25,698 nt of DNA from Actinomycetes bacterium (GTDB taxonomy: Bacteria > Actinomycetota > Actinomycetes > Actinomycetales > Dermabacteraceae): contig JAEWEZ010000072.1 in assembly GCA_023389045.1 (NCBI GenBank), positions 1-25,698 on the forward strand, given 5' to 3'. The notes below the pieces were generated by a model. The model searched no databases. It was given only the letters and a program-made list of their open reading frames with translations, and was not told where the DNA came from. Shown here piece by piece: positions 6,772-15,624 of this stretch. Each line of letters opens with the position of its first letter. Positions within the stretch are counted from its first letter, which is position 1. The translations under genes were made by a program, and so were the position numbers.

Positions 6772-8735
6772 GCAGCCTGCTTGCTCTGATTCTCACCGCC
6801 ATCGTTGTGGTCCTCCTGCAGTGGGGGCCCTCAACGGTGGCGGTGCGTCTGCTGGGCGGGTCATGGGCGCTTGCTCTGGCTCTCGCCCCGGCCTGTGGCC
6901 TGGGCCTTGCCGGGCTCAGCGCACTCCTCGCGGGCAGGATCGGGGTCACCTGGTCCCCGCTGCCCCTGCTCGCGGGAGCGGCGCTCCTGATCGCCTGTGC
7001 TCTCCTGCTGCGTGCCCTCGGGGTGCGTCTTCCCTCGACGGCGCTCGACGGTGCCGTCTGTGAGCGACGCCAGGCGCTCTGGGCGGTTCCTGCGATTATC
7101 GGCGCGCTGGTGATCGCACTGGCACCGATTCTGCGTGCCGCCGGGCAACCTGATGCGGTGCTGGAGCGCTGGGATGCCCTGTACCACCTCTCAGCCCTGG
7201 CACGTATCCGGGACACAGGGAATGCCTCCAGCCTGGTCATCGGATCCGTGTCGAATGCGGTCGGGAGACCACACCCCTATCCCGGCGGTTTCCATGCCCT
7301 GGCCTCCGCTGTTCCCGAGGTCAGCATCCCGGTTCTGATGAACGCGGCCGGGCTCGCCGTCTCCGTGCTGCCGTGGGTGGTCGGCACGGCTCTTCTCGCG
7401 CGCGCCGTGCATCCGCGGGTGAGCTGGGCGGCACCGGCCGGTGCTGTTCTGGCCGCGCTGATCCCGGCTGCCCCCTGGAATGAGTGGGTGCACCTTTCTG
7501 CCGTGCCGAATATGACCGGTTCCGCAGCGCTTCCGGGTTTCCTCGCCGGCGCCGTTGCTCTCTGGGGAGCCCTGCGCCCGGTCCTCGCGGGAGAACAGCA
7601 GGCCGAGGCTAGCGCCTCCTCGCATCCGGTCCGCCACGGGCTCGCCATCACTGCTGTCCTTGCCGGGGGCGGGCTCGGCCTGGGGGTTGCTCACCCCAAT
7701 GTGGCGGTGACCGCGCTTCTCCTTCTCCTGGCGCTCACCGCGGTCACCACGGTGAGTGCATGGGTGCGGCGCCCCTGGCTCGTGCTCCTGCCGCTTGTGT
7801 TCCTTGCCCCGGTGGTCTTCCTCATGCGGAGCCCCCTGGCCAGTTCTGTCACCGATTTCGTGGGTGGTCTGCAGATCTCCTGGTGGGCTGCGATCGGGGA
7901 AGTTGCGCTGGGATTGCTGACGGTGTGGCCAATGGCGCTCGGCGTCATCATTGCCCTGCTCTGGTGGCCCGGGCTGGTGGCCTGCGCGCGCGACCCGCAG
8001 CGACGGTGGCTTGTGGCCGCATGGGCCGTGATCGTGGTGCTCTATCTGGATGCGGCGGTGGATTCTCCGCTGAACCTGTCGGTTCTGTACTACCGGGGGC
8101 AGGACCGGATTGCGATGCCGCTGGCGATGCTCTCGTGTGTCGCAGCGGTGTCTGGCCTGCGGGTGTGGTCGCGGGTTCTCGGGCCGGTGGGGGCCGACGG
8201 GCGCCGCAGCCGCGCAAGCGCCCCTATGATTGCCGCCCTCGCTGTGGTCGCGGTGGCCCTGGCGGGCCTCTCTCTGCCTACTCGCGCGGATAACGCCGCC
8301 AAGAATCTTGCGCCGGATTACCCGGGCCGCGGGCGCTTCCTGCAGGCTGATGAACGCGAAGCCTGGGCACAGGCTGCCCCGACCATGGACAAGTCCCTCA
8401 GGGTCATGGCGAATCCCTTTTCCGGCGCCTCCCATATGTACGCCCTGCACGGGCAGCCCGTGTATTTCCCCGTCGCAGGAATCTCGCTGGTCCCGGCCGA
8501 CCGCTTTTACCGTGATTCCATGGCGCTGGCGCCGTCGTCGCCCAAGCATTGCCAGGCGCTGAAAGACGCCAATATCGGTTATTACTACGTGGATCAGCTG
8601 CAGTACCAATCCCAGTACGATCCGGCTCTGCGCGCTATTTCCCAGCCGATCGACGGACTCGGCACCGTCGTGTTCCGCACCGACCATTCCGTGTTGATTC
8701 GTATCGACTGCACCCTGCCGAAGGAATCTGAGTGA
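6768..8735 (+). CDS. DUF6541-like polytopic membrane protein, copy 1
   Basis: A 655-residue integral membrane protein with about a dozen hydrophobic segments over its first 510 residues and a soluble C-terminal region (about 515-655). After the third to fourth helix it has PDAVLERWDALYH (128-140), then a conserved loop with RIRDTG. The C-terminal region has NPFSGASHMYALHG, PVYFPVAG and HCQALKDANIGYYYVD. This layout, an early external acidic loop followed by helices and a soluble end, resembles GT-C glycosyltransferases, but no function is established. It overlaps the DUF2304 gene by ATGA and the acyltransferase gene by GTGA, so the operon is coupled. A clear but divergent paralogue lies at 12298-14301. 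A polymerase or external glycosyltransferase role is inferred. Confidence 0.82.
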   Translation: MSSLLALILTAIVVVLLQWGPSTVAVRLLGGSWALALALAPACGLGLAGLSALLAGRIGVTWSPLPLLAGAALLIACALLLRALGVRLPSTALDGAVCERRQALWAVPAIIGALVIALAPILRAAGQPDAVLERWDALYHLSALARIRDTGNASSLVIGSVSNAVGRPHPYPGGFHALASAVPEVSIPVLMNAAGLAVSVLPWVVGTALLARAVHPRVSWAAPAGAVLAALIPAAPWNEWVHLSAVPNMTGSAALPGFLAGAVALWGALRPVLAGEQQAEASASSHPVRHGLAITAVLAGGGLGLGVAHPNVAVTALLLLLALTAVTTVSAWVRRPWLVLLPLVFLAPVVFLMRSPLASSVTDFVGGLQISWWAAIGEVALGLLTVWPMALGVIIALLWWPGLVACARDPQRRWLVAAWAVIVVLYLDAAVDSPLNLSVLYYRGQDRIAMPLAMLSCVAAVSGLRVWSRVLGPVGADGRRSRASAPMIAALAVVAVALAGLSLPTRADNAAKNLAPDYPGRGRFLQADEREAWAQAAPTMDKSLRVMANPFSGASHMYALHGQPVYFPVAGISLVPADRFYRDSMALAPSSPKHCQALKDANIGYYYVDQLQYQSQYDPALRAISQPIDGLGTVVFRTDHSVLIRIDCTLPKESE

Positions 8736-9811
8736 CGTCGCAGGCAGGCACGACTCCTTCGAACGCACAGTCACGGCCATATCTACCGGGGCTCGATGCG
8801 CTGCGGATCCTTGCCGTGCTGTGGGTGGTGGGGATTCATGTCACCGGGGAAACGGTGCAGGAGGGCGCCCTGGGGTGGGCCGGCTACGCCCTTCGAGTCA
8901 CCATAGCTGCCTGCGTTCCGCTGTTCGTGATGATGACGGGCGCCTTGAACCTCTCCCCCGGCGCGCATCGTCACGGGCCGCGTACATTTCTTATCCGGCG
9001 AGCGCGGCGTATCGTTCCCGCCCTGGTGGTGTGGTCGACGGTCTATCTGCTGTTCTCGACGCTCACCGCCGATGTGGAACTGAACCTGGCCACCGTTGTG
9101 GACCAGATCCTGACCGGCGAGACCTACGTTCACCTGTATTTTCTGTGGCTCATCGCAGGTGTGTATCTGCTTGCGCCGGTCGTCCAGCCCTTCCTCGGTG
9201 CCGGGGATGAGCCTCGCCGCGCATGGATTCTTGGGATCAGTGCCATGCTGTGGACGGCACTGGTCATAGCAGCTCCGCTGCTGACTCGAGCCTTCAATCC
9301 TGAACGTGAGCGGGTCCTGGTCGTGGAGGGCTCCCTCACCTACGGGCTGCTTTTCCTAGGGTATTTTCTTGTGGGGCGAGCCATCATGCTCTCCCCGCCG
9401 TCACGGCGTATCGCGGTGGCGCTGCTTGCCGGCTGCATTCCGCTGATCGCTGTGATGACCATTCTTGAAGCAAAGAATGCTGATCATCCCCTGCTGAGCA
9501 TATGGCGCGTCTCCTACACCGCACCGCTGCTCATGGCCTATTCCGTCATGTTCTTTGCGGCGTGGGTTTCACTGACCAGCTCATGGCGTATGGAGGGCGC
9601 CTGGGCGCATCGGCTCCGCACCCTCGCAGAAGCGACCTTTGGAGTGTTCCTTGTGCACTTCCTGGTGATGATTCCGCTGCGGGAAGCTGTGCCCTATCTG
9701 GCTCAGCCCGAGGCGCTCCCCCTGCTGCTGCTCTGGTTCCTCACCGTGATTATTTCCGCAGTGATCTCGCTTCTCGCTGCGAAAGTTCCCGGCCTGCGCC
9801 TTATTTTCTAA
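8732..9811 (+). CDS. Acyltransferase family 3 membrane protein
   Basis: A 359-residue integral membrane protein that probably transfers an acetyl or other acyl group to a surface sugar (OafA/WecH-like group). It has the family N-terminus LPGLDALRILAVLWVVGIH (18-36); the final histidine is the expected catalytic residue. The next conserved element, an arginine-rich loop TFLIRRARRIVPALVVWS, is near 85-102. About ten hydrophobic helices follow to the C-terminus, with no extra SGNH domain. The GTG start is embedded in the stop of the DUF6541-like gene (GTGA) and AAGGAA precedes it. It is last in the plus-strand operon. It acts on the polymer or lipid-linked precursor and cannot replace the soluble WbpD acetyltransferase missing from the window. 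Confidence 0.9.
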   Translation: MTSQAGTTPSNAQSRPYLPGLDALRILAVLWVVGIHVTGETVQEGALGWAGYALRVTIAACVPLFVMMTGALNLSPGAHRHGPRTFLIRRARRIVPALVVWSTVYLLFSTLTADVELNLATVVDQILTGETYVHLYFLWLIAGVYLLAPVVQPFLGAGDEPRRAWILGISAMLWTALVIAAPLLTRAFNPERERVLVVEGSLTYGLLFLGYFLVGRAIMLSPPSRRIAVALLAGCIPLIAVMTILEAKNADHPLLSIWRVSYTAPLLMAYSVMFFAAWVSLTSSWRMEGAWAHRLRTLAEATFGVFLVHFLVMIPLREAVPYLAQPEALPLLLLWFLTVIISAVISLLAAKVPGLRLIF

Positions 9812-9872
9812 TCGCACGAGCCCATGGAGTGGGGGCACGGAGCGGTGTGCGGAGGGGACACGACAGGCATTG

Positions 9873-9891
9873 CCCCGTCCTGACAGCGGGG
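9873..9891. terminator. Weak hairpin between convergent genes
   Basis: CCCCG (9873-9877) pairs with CGGGG (9887-9891) in the 101-base gap between the acyltransferase and GT4 ends. Five pairs and no T tract: only a weak terminator candidate. Confidence 0.22.
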
Positions 9892-9912
9892 TCACGCCGT
9901 GCGCGGAGCCGG

Positions 9913-11145
9913 CTACCGCTGGATGCTGCCCAGGATCTGAGCTGCTCCCTGGCGGGCACAGCCTGCCAGGGAGGCGTTCTCCATCGTCCATTGCCGCAGG
10001 TGCTCGCGGCGTGGGCGGTTGGCACCATCCAGGGCCTGGGTCATCGCCTCCGCCACAGCGGCACTGTCATATGCGCAGGGCCAGCCTAGGCCCCCCTCGC
10101 GGATACGCTCATGCGCAGCGCCCTCACCCGCGTGGATCACCGGAGTGCCGCAGGCGGTCGAGGCGTAGATCTTGGTGGGCAGCGCGAACTCGTACCCCTG
10201 ACCGGGGGTGATGGAGGAGAGCCCGGCCACGGCACCGCGCAGTACTCGCGCAATCTCGGAGGGTGGCACTTTGCCGCGGAACTCCACCCCGTCGATCCCC
10301 TGCTCACGAACCTGCTGTTCGAGCTGGTCGCGCCCCGATCCCTCACTGAAGAACAACAGCCGGGCCTGGGGATGTGCCCGACGGGCCTCGGCAAAAGCGG
10401 CGAGGAAAACGTCGGCCCCCTGCCATTCCGAGACGGTGCCGGCATAGACGAAGTACGGTGAGGCGCCGTCGGGGTTCTCCCCCGTATCCGGGCCCTCCGG
10501 GGTGAAAGTGTCCGTGTCGATGCCATTGCCGATCATGACCACGCGGTCGCGGGCCCCGATCAGTTCTTCTACGCGCGCCTGCACTCCCGGGGAGATCGTC
10601 AGTACGCGGGCTGCACGCTTCCACACGGTGGTTTCGGCGGTGCGCACCGCCGTGCGAATCGGGCCGGGAACTCCCTCCACGCTGTTGGTGGCATCAGCCC
10701 ACACATCTGCCGCATAGAAGGTGTAGGGCACGCGACGCAGGGCGGCCACGCACATTCCCACCAGCCCTGTGGTGGGCGGGGGCTCAATCACGAGGGCGTC
10801 CATGCGTCGCTGCAGGAGCGCACGGAAGAAGAACGGCACATCGAAACTCATGTATGAGAGGTAGCCGCGCACCTGCCCCTGGCTGTCACGCTTGACCGGC
10901 CAGCGCGAGGGCGATCCGGCACGCACCGTGCCCGTCACGCCCGGGGGCGGCGCTGTAGTCAGTACTTTGACCTCGGCGCCGGCCTCTTCCAGCGCGACGG
11001 CGAGCGCTTCCAGTCGGAAAGCGGCAGCACTGGCCTCCGGGGTGTAGAGGCGGGTGCCGATCACCACGCGGGGGCGCCGCTGCTGAGGCGAGCGCTGCGA
11101 GGACCGGTTCGTCGTCAGACGGGCAGGGCGCGGCAGGCGAATCAT
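9913..11145 (-). CDS. Family 4 glycosyltransferase (WbuB-like)
   Basis: A 410-residue GT-B retaining glycosyltransferase, presumably cytoplasmic and membrane-associated. A basic 25-residue leader precedes the first strand, VVIGTRLYTPEASAAAFR (27-44), the usual WbuB-like opening where a donor-facing loop carries Y-x-P-E. YAADVWAD is the end of the acceptor domain. The C-terminal domain has IGNGIDTDTF, YAGTVSEWQG and the donor-site segment EFALPTKIYASTACGTPVI. The last is the family signature, although the usual EY of KIYEY is replaced by AS. The ATG at 11145 overlaps the stop of the epimerase gene (ATGA), so the two are translationally coupled and probably act in the same pathway. The sugar is unknown; ManNAc3NAcA or a GlcNAc-type sugar is a guess from the coupling. 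Confidence 0.9.
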   Translation of the reverse strand: MIRLPRPARLTTNRSSQRSPQQRRPRVVIGTRLYTPEASAAAFRLEALAVALEEAGAEVKVLTTAPPPGVTGTVRAGSPSRWPVKRDSQGQVRGYLSYMSFDVPFFFRALLQRRMDALVIEPPPTTGLVGMCVAALRRVPYTFYAADVWADATNSVEGVPGPIRTAVRTAETTVWKRAARVLTISPGVQARVEELIGARDRVVMIGNGIDTDTFTPEGPDTGENPDGASPYFVYAGTVSEWQGADVFLAAFAEARRAHPQARLLFFSEGSGRDQLEQQVREQGIDGVEFRGKVPPSEIARVLRGAVAGLSSITPGQGYEFALPTKIYASTACGTPVIHAGEGAAHERIREGGLGWPCAYDSAAVAEAMTQALDGANRPRREHLRQWTMENASLAGCARQGAAQILGSIQR

Positions 11146-12206
11146 GCGTGATCGAGCAGGGTCTGCACCACGCGCTGAGAGGCCTGACCGTCACCGTAGT
11201 GCGCGGGACGCTCCGCCGTGGGGCGGGGGCGCTCCACCGCCGCGGTGAGTTCCGACGGATCCGCCACCAGACGGTTCCAGTCGTTCTCCAGGGTCTCCAC
11301 CCACTCGGTTTCGGTACGCACCGTGGAGCAGGGAGCGCCCAGCAGGTAGGCCTCCTTCTGCAGGCCGCCGGAGTCCGTCACCACGGCAGCGGCATGCTGC
11401 AGGGCATTCATCAGATCGGGGTAGGCCAGAGGTTCACCCACGTGCACGGCTCCCCCGGCCAGTTCAATGCCCGCTTCCTGTGCCTTCGCGACCAGGCGCG
11501 GGTGGGCGAACAGCGCGAGCGGCAGGGAGAGGTCCTGCAGGGCGCGGATGATCGCGGCCAGACGCTCCGGATCATCGGTGTTATCGGCGCGGTGGATGGT
11601 GGCCACGGCGAAAGGCTTCTGCGGGTCGATCCCCTCGGGGAGGCGCAGTTCGCTGCCACGCACGGCTTCTGCCACGCGCAGGCACACGTCGGTCATCACG
11701 TCCCCAACCACCACGGTGCGCTCGGCGAGGCCTTCTGCAGCCAGGTGCCCCGCAGCCACCTCGGTGGGGGCGAGCAGGAGATCTGCGGCGTGATCGGTGA
11801 GAACGCGGTTGTGCTCTTCGGGCATCCGGCGGTTGAAGGAGCGCAGGCCCGCCTCGAGGTGAGCCACTTTCAGGTGCATCTTCACCGCGGAGAGGGTGCC
11901 GGCGAGCGTGGAGTTGGTATCGCCGTAGACGAGGGTCCAGTCGGGGCGGTGCTTCTCGAGCACCTCATCCATCCCGGCGAGCATGGCGCCGGTCTGGCGG
12001 CCATGCGAGCCCGAGCCGACCGCGAGGTTCACATCGGGTGCGGGGATGCGCAGGTCTGCAAAGAACGCATCGGACATCTTCGCGTCGTAGTGCTGGCCGG
12101 TATGGACGATCACGTGCTCGACATCGTCGCGTCCGGCAGCGGCATCAGCAATCGCCGCCAGCTTCACGAACTGCGGGCGCGCGCCCACGACGGACAAGAT
12201 CTTCAT
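11142..12206 (-). CDS. wbpI: UDP-sugar 2-epimerase, WbpI type
   Basis: Cytoplasmic non-hydrolysing 2-epimerase of 354 residues, probably turning UDP-GlcNAc3NAcA into UDP-ManNAc3NAcA; UDP-GlcNAc to UDP-ManNAc is the alternative. Motifs: VVGARPQFVK (6-15), HTGQHYDAKMSDAFF (35-49), VYGDTNSTLAG (93-103), HLEAGLRSFNRRMPEEHNR (116-134), DNTDDPERL (208-216), TDSGGLQKEA (277-286), TETEWVE (298-304) and YGDGQAS (337-343). GARPQF, QHYDAKMS and TEWVE match Pseudomonas WbpI as I recall it, while ordinary WecB/MnaA have GTRPEAIK, QHREM and TERPE. The ATG at 12206 follows GGAGGAGCAC. A 91-base gap separates it from the upstream membrane gene, enough for its own promoter. Confidence 0.88.
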   Translation of the reverse strand: MKILSVVGARPQFVKLAAIADAAAGRDDVEHVIVHTGQHYDAKMSDAFFADLRIPAPDVNLAVGSGSHGRQTGAMLAGMDEVLEKHRPDWTLVYGDTNSTLAGTLSAVKMHLKVAHLEAGLRSFNRRMPEEHNRVLTDHAADLLLAPTEVAAGHLAAEGLAERTVVVGDVMTDVCLRVAEAVRGSELRLPEGIDPQKPFAVATIHRADNTDDPERLAAIIRALQDLSLPLALFAHPRLVAKAQEAGIELAGGAVHVGEPLAYPDLMNALQHAAAVVTDSGGLQKEAYLLGAPCSTVRTETEWVETLENDWNRLVADPSELTAAVERPRPTAERPAHYGDGQASQRVVQTLLDHA

Positions 12207-12297
12207 GTGCTCCTCCAACGAAATCCAGCGGCTCAGGTGCTTGTTCAAGACTAGCGGGCATATGCAGCCGCCCAGGGCGCCGCGCTTAGCGTTCGCT

Positions 12298-14301
12298 CTA
12301 GGGATACTCTTGCAGGTTTTCTGGCAGGCCAGCATCGTCACACTCCGGAAGACGCAGAAGCTGAGCGCGCCCCGCGGAGGCGACAACCATCGCCCCGGGG
12401 ATTTCCACTGAGTTAAGCGACCTTTCCGCCGGATCAGGTTCGGAATACAGGAGTGGATCCTGGTAGACGTACCTCACCTGCCAGTCTTTCAGAGCCCGGC
12501 ACACCGACGGATCGCGCTCCAGGAGCTGGACTTTCTGTGTGATGAGGTCCTGACTCGGAGTGCGAGAGGTGGAGTGAACAGGAAAAACAACCTTTGTTCC
12601 GTACAGGGGATAAAGGTAGGCCGCACCGGACAGCGGGGAGGCAAGAACGGCGTCGTCAGGCCCAATAATACTCGCCATATGGGCCATCTTCTCCTGTTCC
12701 AGCCCCGAAACCATCACTACTGAACCCGGCTTTGGATCTGCAATAAGGGCAGTCCTTTTCGCCCGATATTGAACACTGCCCGCCAACGCAAAGACGGTCA
12801 CCGCGATAACAACAGCGTATGCGATATAGCCCACCGAGAGACGCCGTAGATTATTATCCCCACACAGGCGTTCTATAATTTCCGCAGCCGCAGCCATGCC
12901 CGCAACCGCCGGAACCAATGCAGCCACGCAGAGAGTAACGACGGTACGAACGGGGTCATCATAGTAAAGGGTAGAAAACCCCCACCCGGCTGAGCGTAAA
13001 GCGTCGATATGAATGATCGCGCCAATCGCCAATACCAGCACGGGAGTGGGGCGACGCAGAGCAAGGCACAGTATGGCGCCGACAATCGCGAGCAGCCCCA
13101 ACCAGGCATTGAACACAACCGGCCACAGGTTCGACTGCACCGACACCGTCATGCGGAGCGTTTCACCCCACGTGGCAGGGTCTAAAGAGCGTTCAAAGGC
13201 GGAAATGCTTTGCCCACGCGGCGTTAGCCGAATAGCCAAGACGCACAGCACCGGTGCAGTGGAAGCGATAAGAAGCCCTGCCCGCATCCATAGGGGTCGA
13301 TGTGACCAGGCGTTCTGAGCAAGCCTCACCGCAGACCGCAACGCAAAAGGCGTCGCCAAAAGCAAAAGTGTGACTGCCGTATTGGGGTGGGCAAAGCCTG
13401 TAGCGCCCACGGCGAGCACCACCACCAGTATGCGCCGATAGGGCGGAGCAGACTCAGGACTGTCATCGATAGCCCGAATCACCGCAGCAAGCGCGGCCGG
13501 CAGCAATGCAAAGCCCAGCAGGTTTGGCTGATGCGCCTGCCCGGTCCCCACGACCAGCGGCGTTGCTGTCGTTACCGCACTCAGCAGTGCACCGATAGCA
13601 GGCGCTGTGCGCAGGTGAGGCGCCACAACATGGGCGAGCATAGCCGCGCCCAGCACCCACGGGACGGTTCCCAGCACCACATCGCCCACGTTGTAGACCA
13701 GAGCGACATTATGGCTGGGAAGAAGTGTGACGAGATCATGCCAGGCCGCGGGATAGTAACGATCCGAATGTGATCCCACCGAGATCCGCCCCAGATGAAG
13801 TGTGGAAGCATCGCCCGTATCCCAGATAGTGCGGATCGCGGTGAGATGGAAAAGGTGGTCCCACCGTTGAAGAAGAGCATCAGGACGCCCAAGGCCTGCA
13901 ACAATCGGCCCCGCTTGAACAATGATGGAGCAAATGACCGCCACGGCGGTGATCACCAGTACACGCTGGCCCATTCCTGGCTGCGGGGACTGCGCGCGGG
14001 TATGTGCAGGATCCGGGTGTTGCGCCTCAGAAACCCGATACACACGGCGATGCAGTACACGTACCGCATATCCCACCACGCATGCGGTCACAACCACCGG
14101 CACGAGGTTCCAGTCCCATGGGGTCCAGGCCCACCACACCGCGGCCGTTGCCACGATGCACGTTGTCGCGAGTGGGGCAAGGGGAACAGCGGACCACCAT
14201 GGCATTCCCCCGAGCCTGAGTACAGGCAAGCCCACAAGGAACAAAAGGCTGCACAGAAGTGCAGCCTGGCCCAAAGCCTGGGCCCACGTTACGCTTTCCA
14301 C
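12298..14301 (-). CDS. DUF6541-like polytopic membrane protein, copy 2
   Basis: Integral membrane protein of 667 residues, a distant paralogue of the 6768-8735 product. It shares PDALLQRWDHLFH plus IRTIWDTGDAS with the other copy's PDAVLERWDALYH and RIRDTG, then an FAHPN/VAHPN loop, and ends in a soluble region with SPLSGAAYLYPLYG, KVVFPVHS and CRALKDWQVRYVYQD. I chose the GTG at 14301 because GGAG lies nine bases before it and the protein then opens into a helix, as in the paralogue; an ATG at 14370 adds 23 residues but has no ribosome site. Hand-counted lines are 53-62% GC, against about 73% in the other copy, suggesting separate acquisition. Function unknown; a GT-C-like transferase or polymerase is inferred. 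Confidence 0.82.
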   Translation of the reverse strand: MESVTWAQALGQAALLCSLLFLVGLPVLRLGGMPWWSAVPLAPLATTCIVATAAVWWAWTPWDWNLVPVVVTACVVGYAVRVLHRRVYRVSEAQHPDPAHTRAQSPQPGMGQRVLVITAVAVICSIIVQAGPIVAGLGRPDALLQRWDHLFHLTAIRTIWDTGDASTLHLGRISVGSHSDRYYPAAWHDLVTLLPSHNVALVYNVGDVVLGTVPWVLGAAMLAHVVAPHLRTAPAIGALLSAVTTATPLVVGTGQAHQPNLLGFALLPAALAAVIRAIDDSPESAPPYRRILVVVLAVGATGFAHPNTAVTLLLLATPFALRSAVRLAQNAWSHRPLWMRAGLLIASTAPVLCVLAIRLTPRGQSISAFERSLDPATWGETLRMTVSVQSNLWPVVFNAWLGLLAIVGAILCLALRRPTPVLVLAIGAIIHIDALRSAGWGFSTLYYDDPVRTVVTLCVAALVPAVAGMAAAAEIIERLCGDNNLRRLSVGYIAYAVVIAVTVFALAGSVQYRAKRTALIADPKPGSVVMVSGLEQEKMAHMASIIGPDDAVLASPLSGAAYLYPLYGTKVVFPVHSTSRTPSQDLITQKVQLLERDPSVCRALKDWQVRYVYQDPLLYSEPDPAERSLNSVEIPGAMVVASAGRAQLLRLPECDDAGLPENLQEYP

Positions 14302-14462
14302 GGCGGGGCACTCCAAGTGGTTGGCAGCGGGGGACTTGCCCGTCGGGCGGTAGCGCTTCACGGGGGTCATAAGCCAAAACGGACACGTGAGGCGTGCTAT
14401 CCGGTCAACGCATCTCTCGGGGCATCATCAGCACAGCCCACCGGGGGCGGGTAGCGCTCGCC

Positions 14463-14468
14463 TATACT
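14463..14468 (+). promoter_or_regulatory. -10 element of a probable leaderless transcript
   Basis: TATACT, near the consensus, ends only seven bases before the GTG start at 14476. Transcription would begin at or next to the start codon. No ribosome site is present, and no clear -35. Confidence 0.6.
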
Positions 14469-14475
14469 ACCGGAC

Positions 14476-15624
14476 GTGTCACAGCCGCGGATCCTGGTCA
14501 TTTCCCTCTCCCCCATCCACCGTGATGCGCGGGTGCTGAGGCAACTCTCCGTCGTTCGCGAATTCGGCGCCGTGACCACCGTCGGATACGGGCCCACGCC
14601 GGAAGGCGTGGAAGAGCACCTGCAGGTGCCCGATAACCTGCCCACCCTCCCGCAAACTCCTACCGGCGTCGCGCGGCTCGCTCTGCGCAGACTGCGCTCC
14701 GCCGAACTTGCCGCTCCCGCTGTGCAGTGGGTGCTCACAGCACTCAAAGGCGAACGCTTCGACCTGGTTGTCGCTAATGAGGCCCGTATTCTGGCCTTGG
14801 CTGAGGCTGTAGCCCACGGTGCTCCCATCTGGGCGGATATGCACGAGTGGGCTCCTGAGGAACGCACCCATGTCACCAGTTGGCGCCTCCTCGTCGCTCC
14901 GCTGATGGACCACCTGTGCCGCCGTTATCTTCCACGAGCCGCCGCTGTCACCACAGTGGCTGGAAGGATCGCGCAGCTCTATCAGGAGCGTTACGGCGTC
15001 CATGCTGAGGTGATGCGTAACTCCGCACGTCTGCATGACCTCTCCCCCTCGCCGATGGAGGAAAACCGTGTGCGGCTGGTCCATTCCGGCGCTGCGGTGC
15101 ATGGGCGCAACCTGGAATTGACGATCGACACGGTGCTCGCGCTTCCCGAGCGTTTTAGCCTCGATTTGTTCCTGGTGAGTGGAAATGACGGCGGGAAATA
15201 CCTCAATGAGCTGCGGCGCCGCGCCGGGGATAGCGGACGCGTGCGGCTCCTAGATCCAGTGGCCCCCGATCAGCTCCCGCCCACCCTCAATGCCTATGAT
15301 CTCGGGGTTTTCTGGCTGCCGCCGGCCCATCGCAATGCGCATCTGACCCTCCCGAATAAGTACTTTGACTACGTGCAGGCTCGGCTGGGTATTGCAATCG
15401 GTCCCACCCCGGAGATGGCAGACCTGAATAGGGCCTACGATCTCGGCCCGATCTCGGAGAGCTTCTCGTCCGAGGACATCCTCGCCTCCCTCCAGGATGT
15501 CGATGCTGAACAGATCTGGACGTGGAAGCAGAACGCGGATGCCTGTGCCGCGGAGCTGTCTTTCGAACACGACGCAGACGTGGCTCGCGGCATCATGCGT
15601 CGCTTTCTCAAGGTTTCCCGCTAA
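14476..15624 (+). CDS. Family 4-like glycosyltransferase (GT-B)
   Basis: A 382-residue GT-B protein. It begins RILVISLSPIHRDARVLRQ (5-23), the usual acceptor-domain opening of this GT4 subgroup, with a positional histidine-arginine-aspartate. WADMHEWAPEE (about 120-130) is the switch region at the end of the N-domain. RLVHSGAAVHGRNLE starts the C-domain, and LTLPNKYFDYVQARLGIAIG is the nucleotide-site helix: an asparagine-lysine-tyrosine-phenylalanine-aspartate run in place of the common KxxEY. The GTG at 14476 has no ribosome site and sits seven bases after a TATACT box, so the mRNA is probably leaderless. Its TAATG junction with the next gene implies co-expression. The sugar is unknown. Confidence 0.87.
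   Translation: MSQPRILVISLSPIHRDARVLRQLSVVREFGAVTTVGYGPTPEGVEEHLQVPDNLPTLPQTPTGVARLALRRLRSAELAAPAVQWVLTALKGERFDLVVANEARILALAEAVAHGAPIWADMHEWAPEERTHVTSWRLLVAPLMDHLCRRYLPRAAAVTTVAGRIAQLYQERYGVHAEVMRNSARLHDLSPSPMEENRVRLVHSGAAVHGRNLELTIDTVLALPERFSLDLFLVSGNDGGKYLNELRRRAGDSGRVRLLDPVAPDQLPPTLNAYDLGVFWLPPAHRNAHLTLPNKYFDYVQARLGIAIGPTPEMADLNRAYDLGPISESFSSEDILASLQDVDAEQIWTWKQNADACAAELSFEHDADVARGIMRRFLKVSR

Noticed and set aside
7191..8780. Minus-strand open frame of over 500 codons opposite the DUF6541-like gene
   Set aside because: Composition (His, Arg, Gln, Gly rich) is that of an antisense shadow in high-GC DNA; the plus strand encodes membrane helices with coupled starts.
4994..12206. WecB/WecC pair making UDP-ManNAcA as in enterobacterial common antigen or teichuronic acid
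   Set aside because: Not excluded, but the epimerase motifs are WbpI-type and Gfo/Idh and DegT genes are present, so the diacetamido pathway explains more genes.
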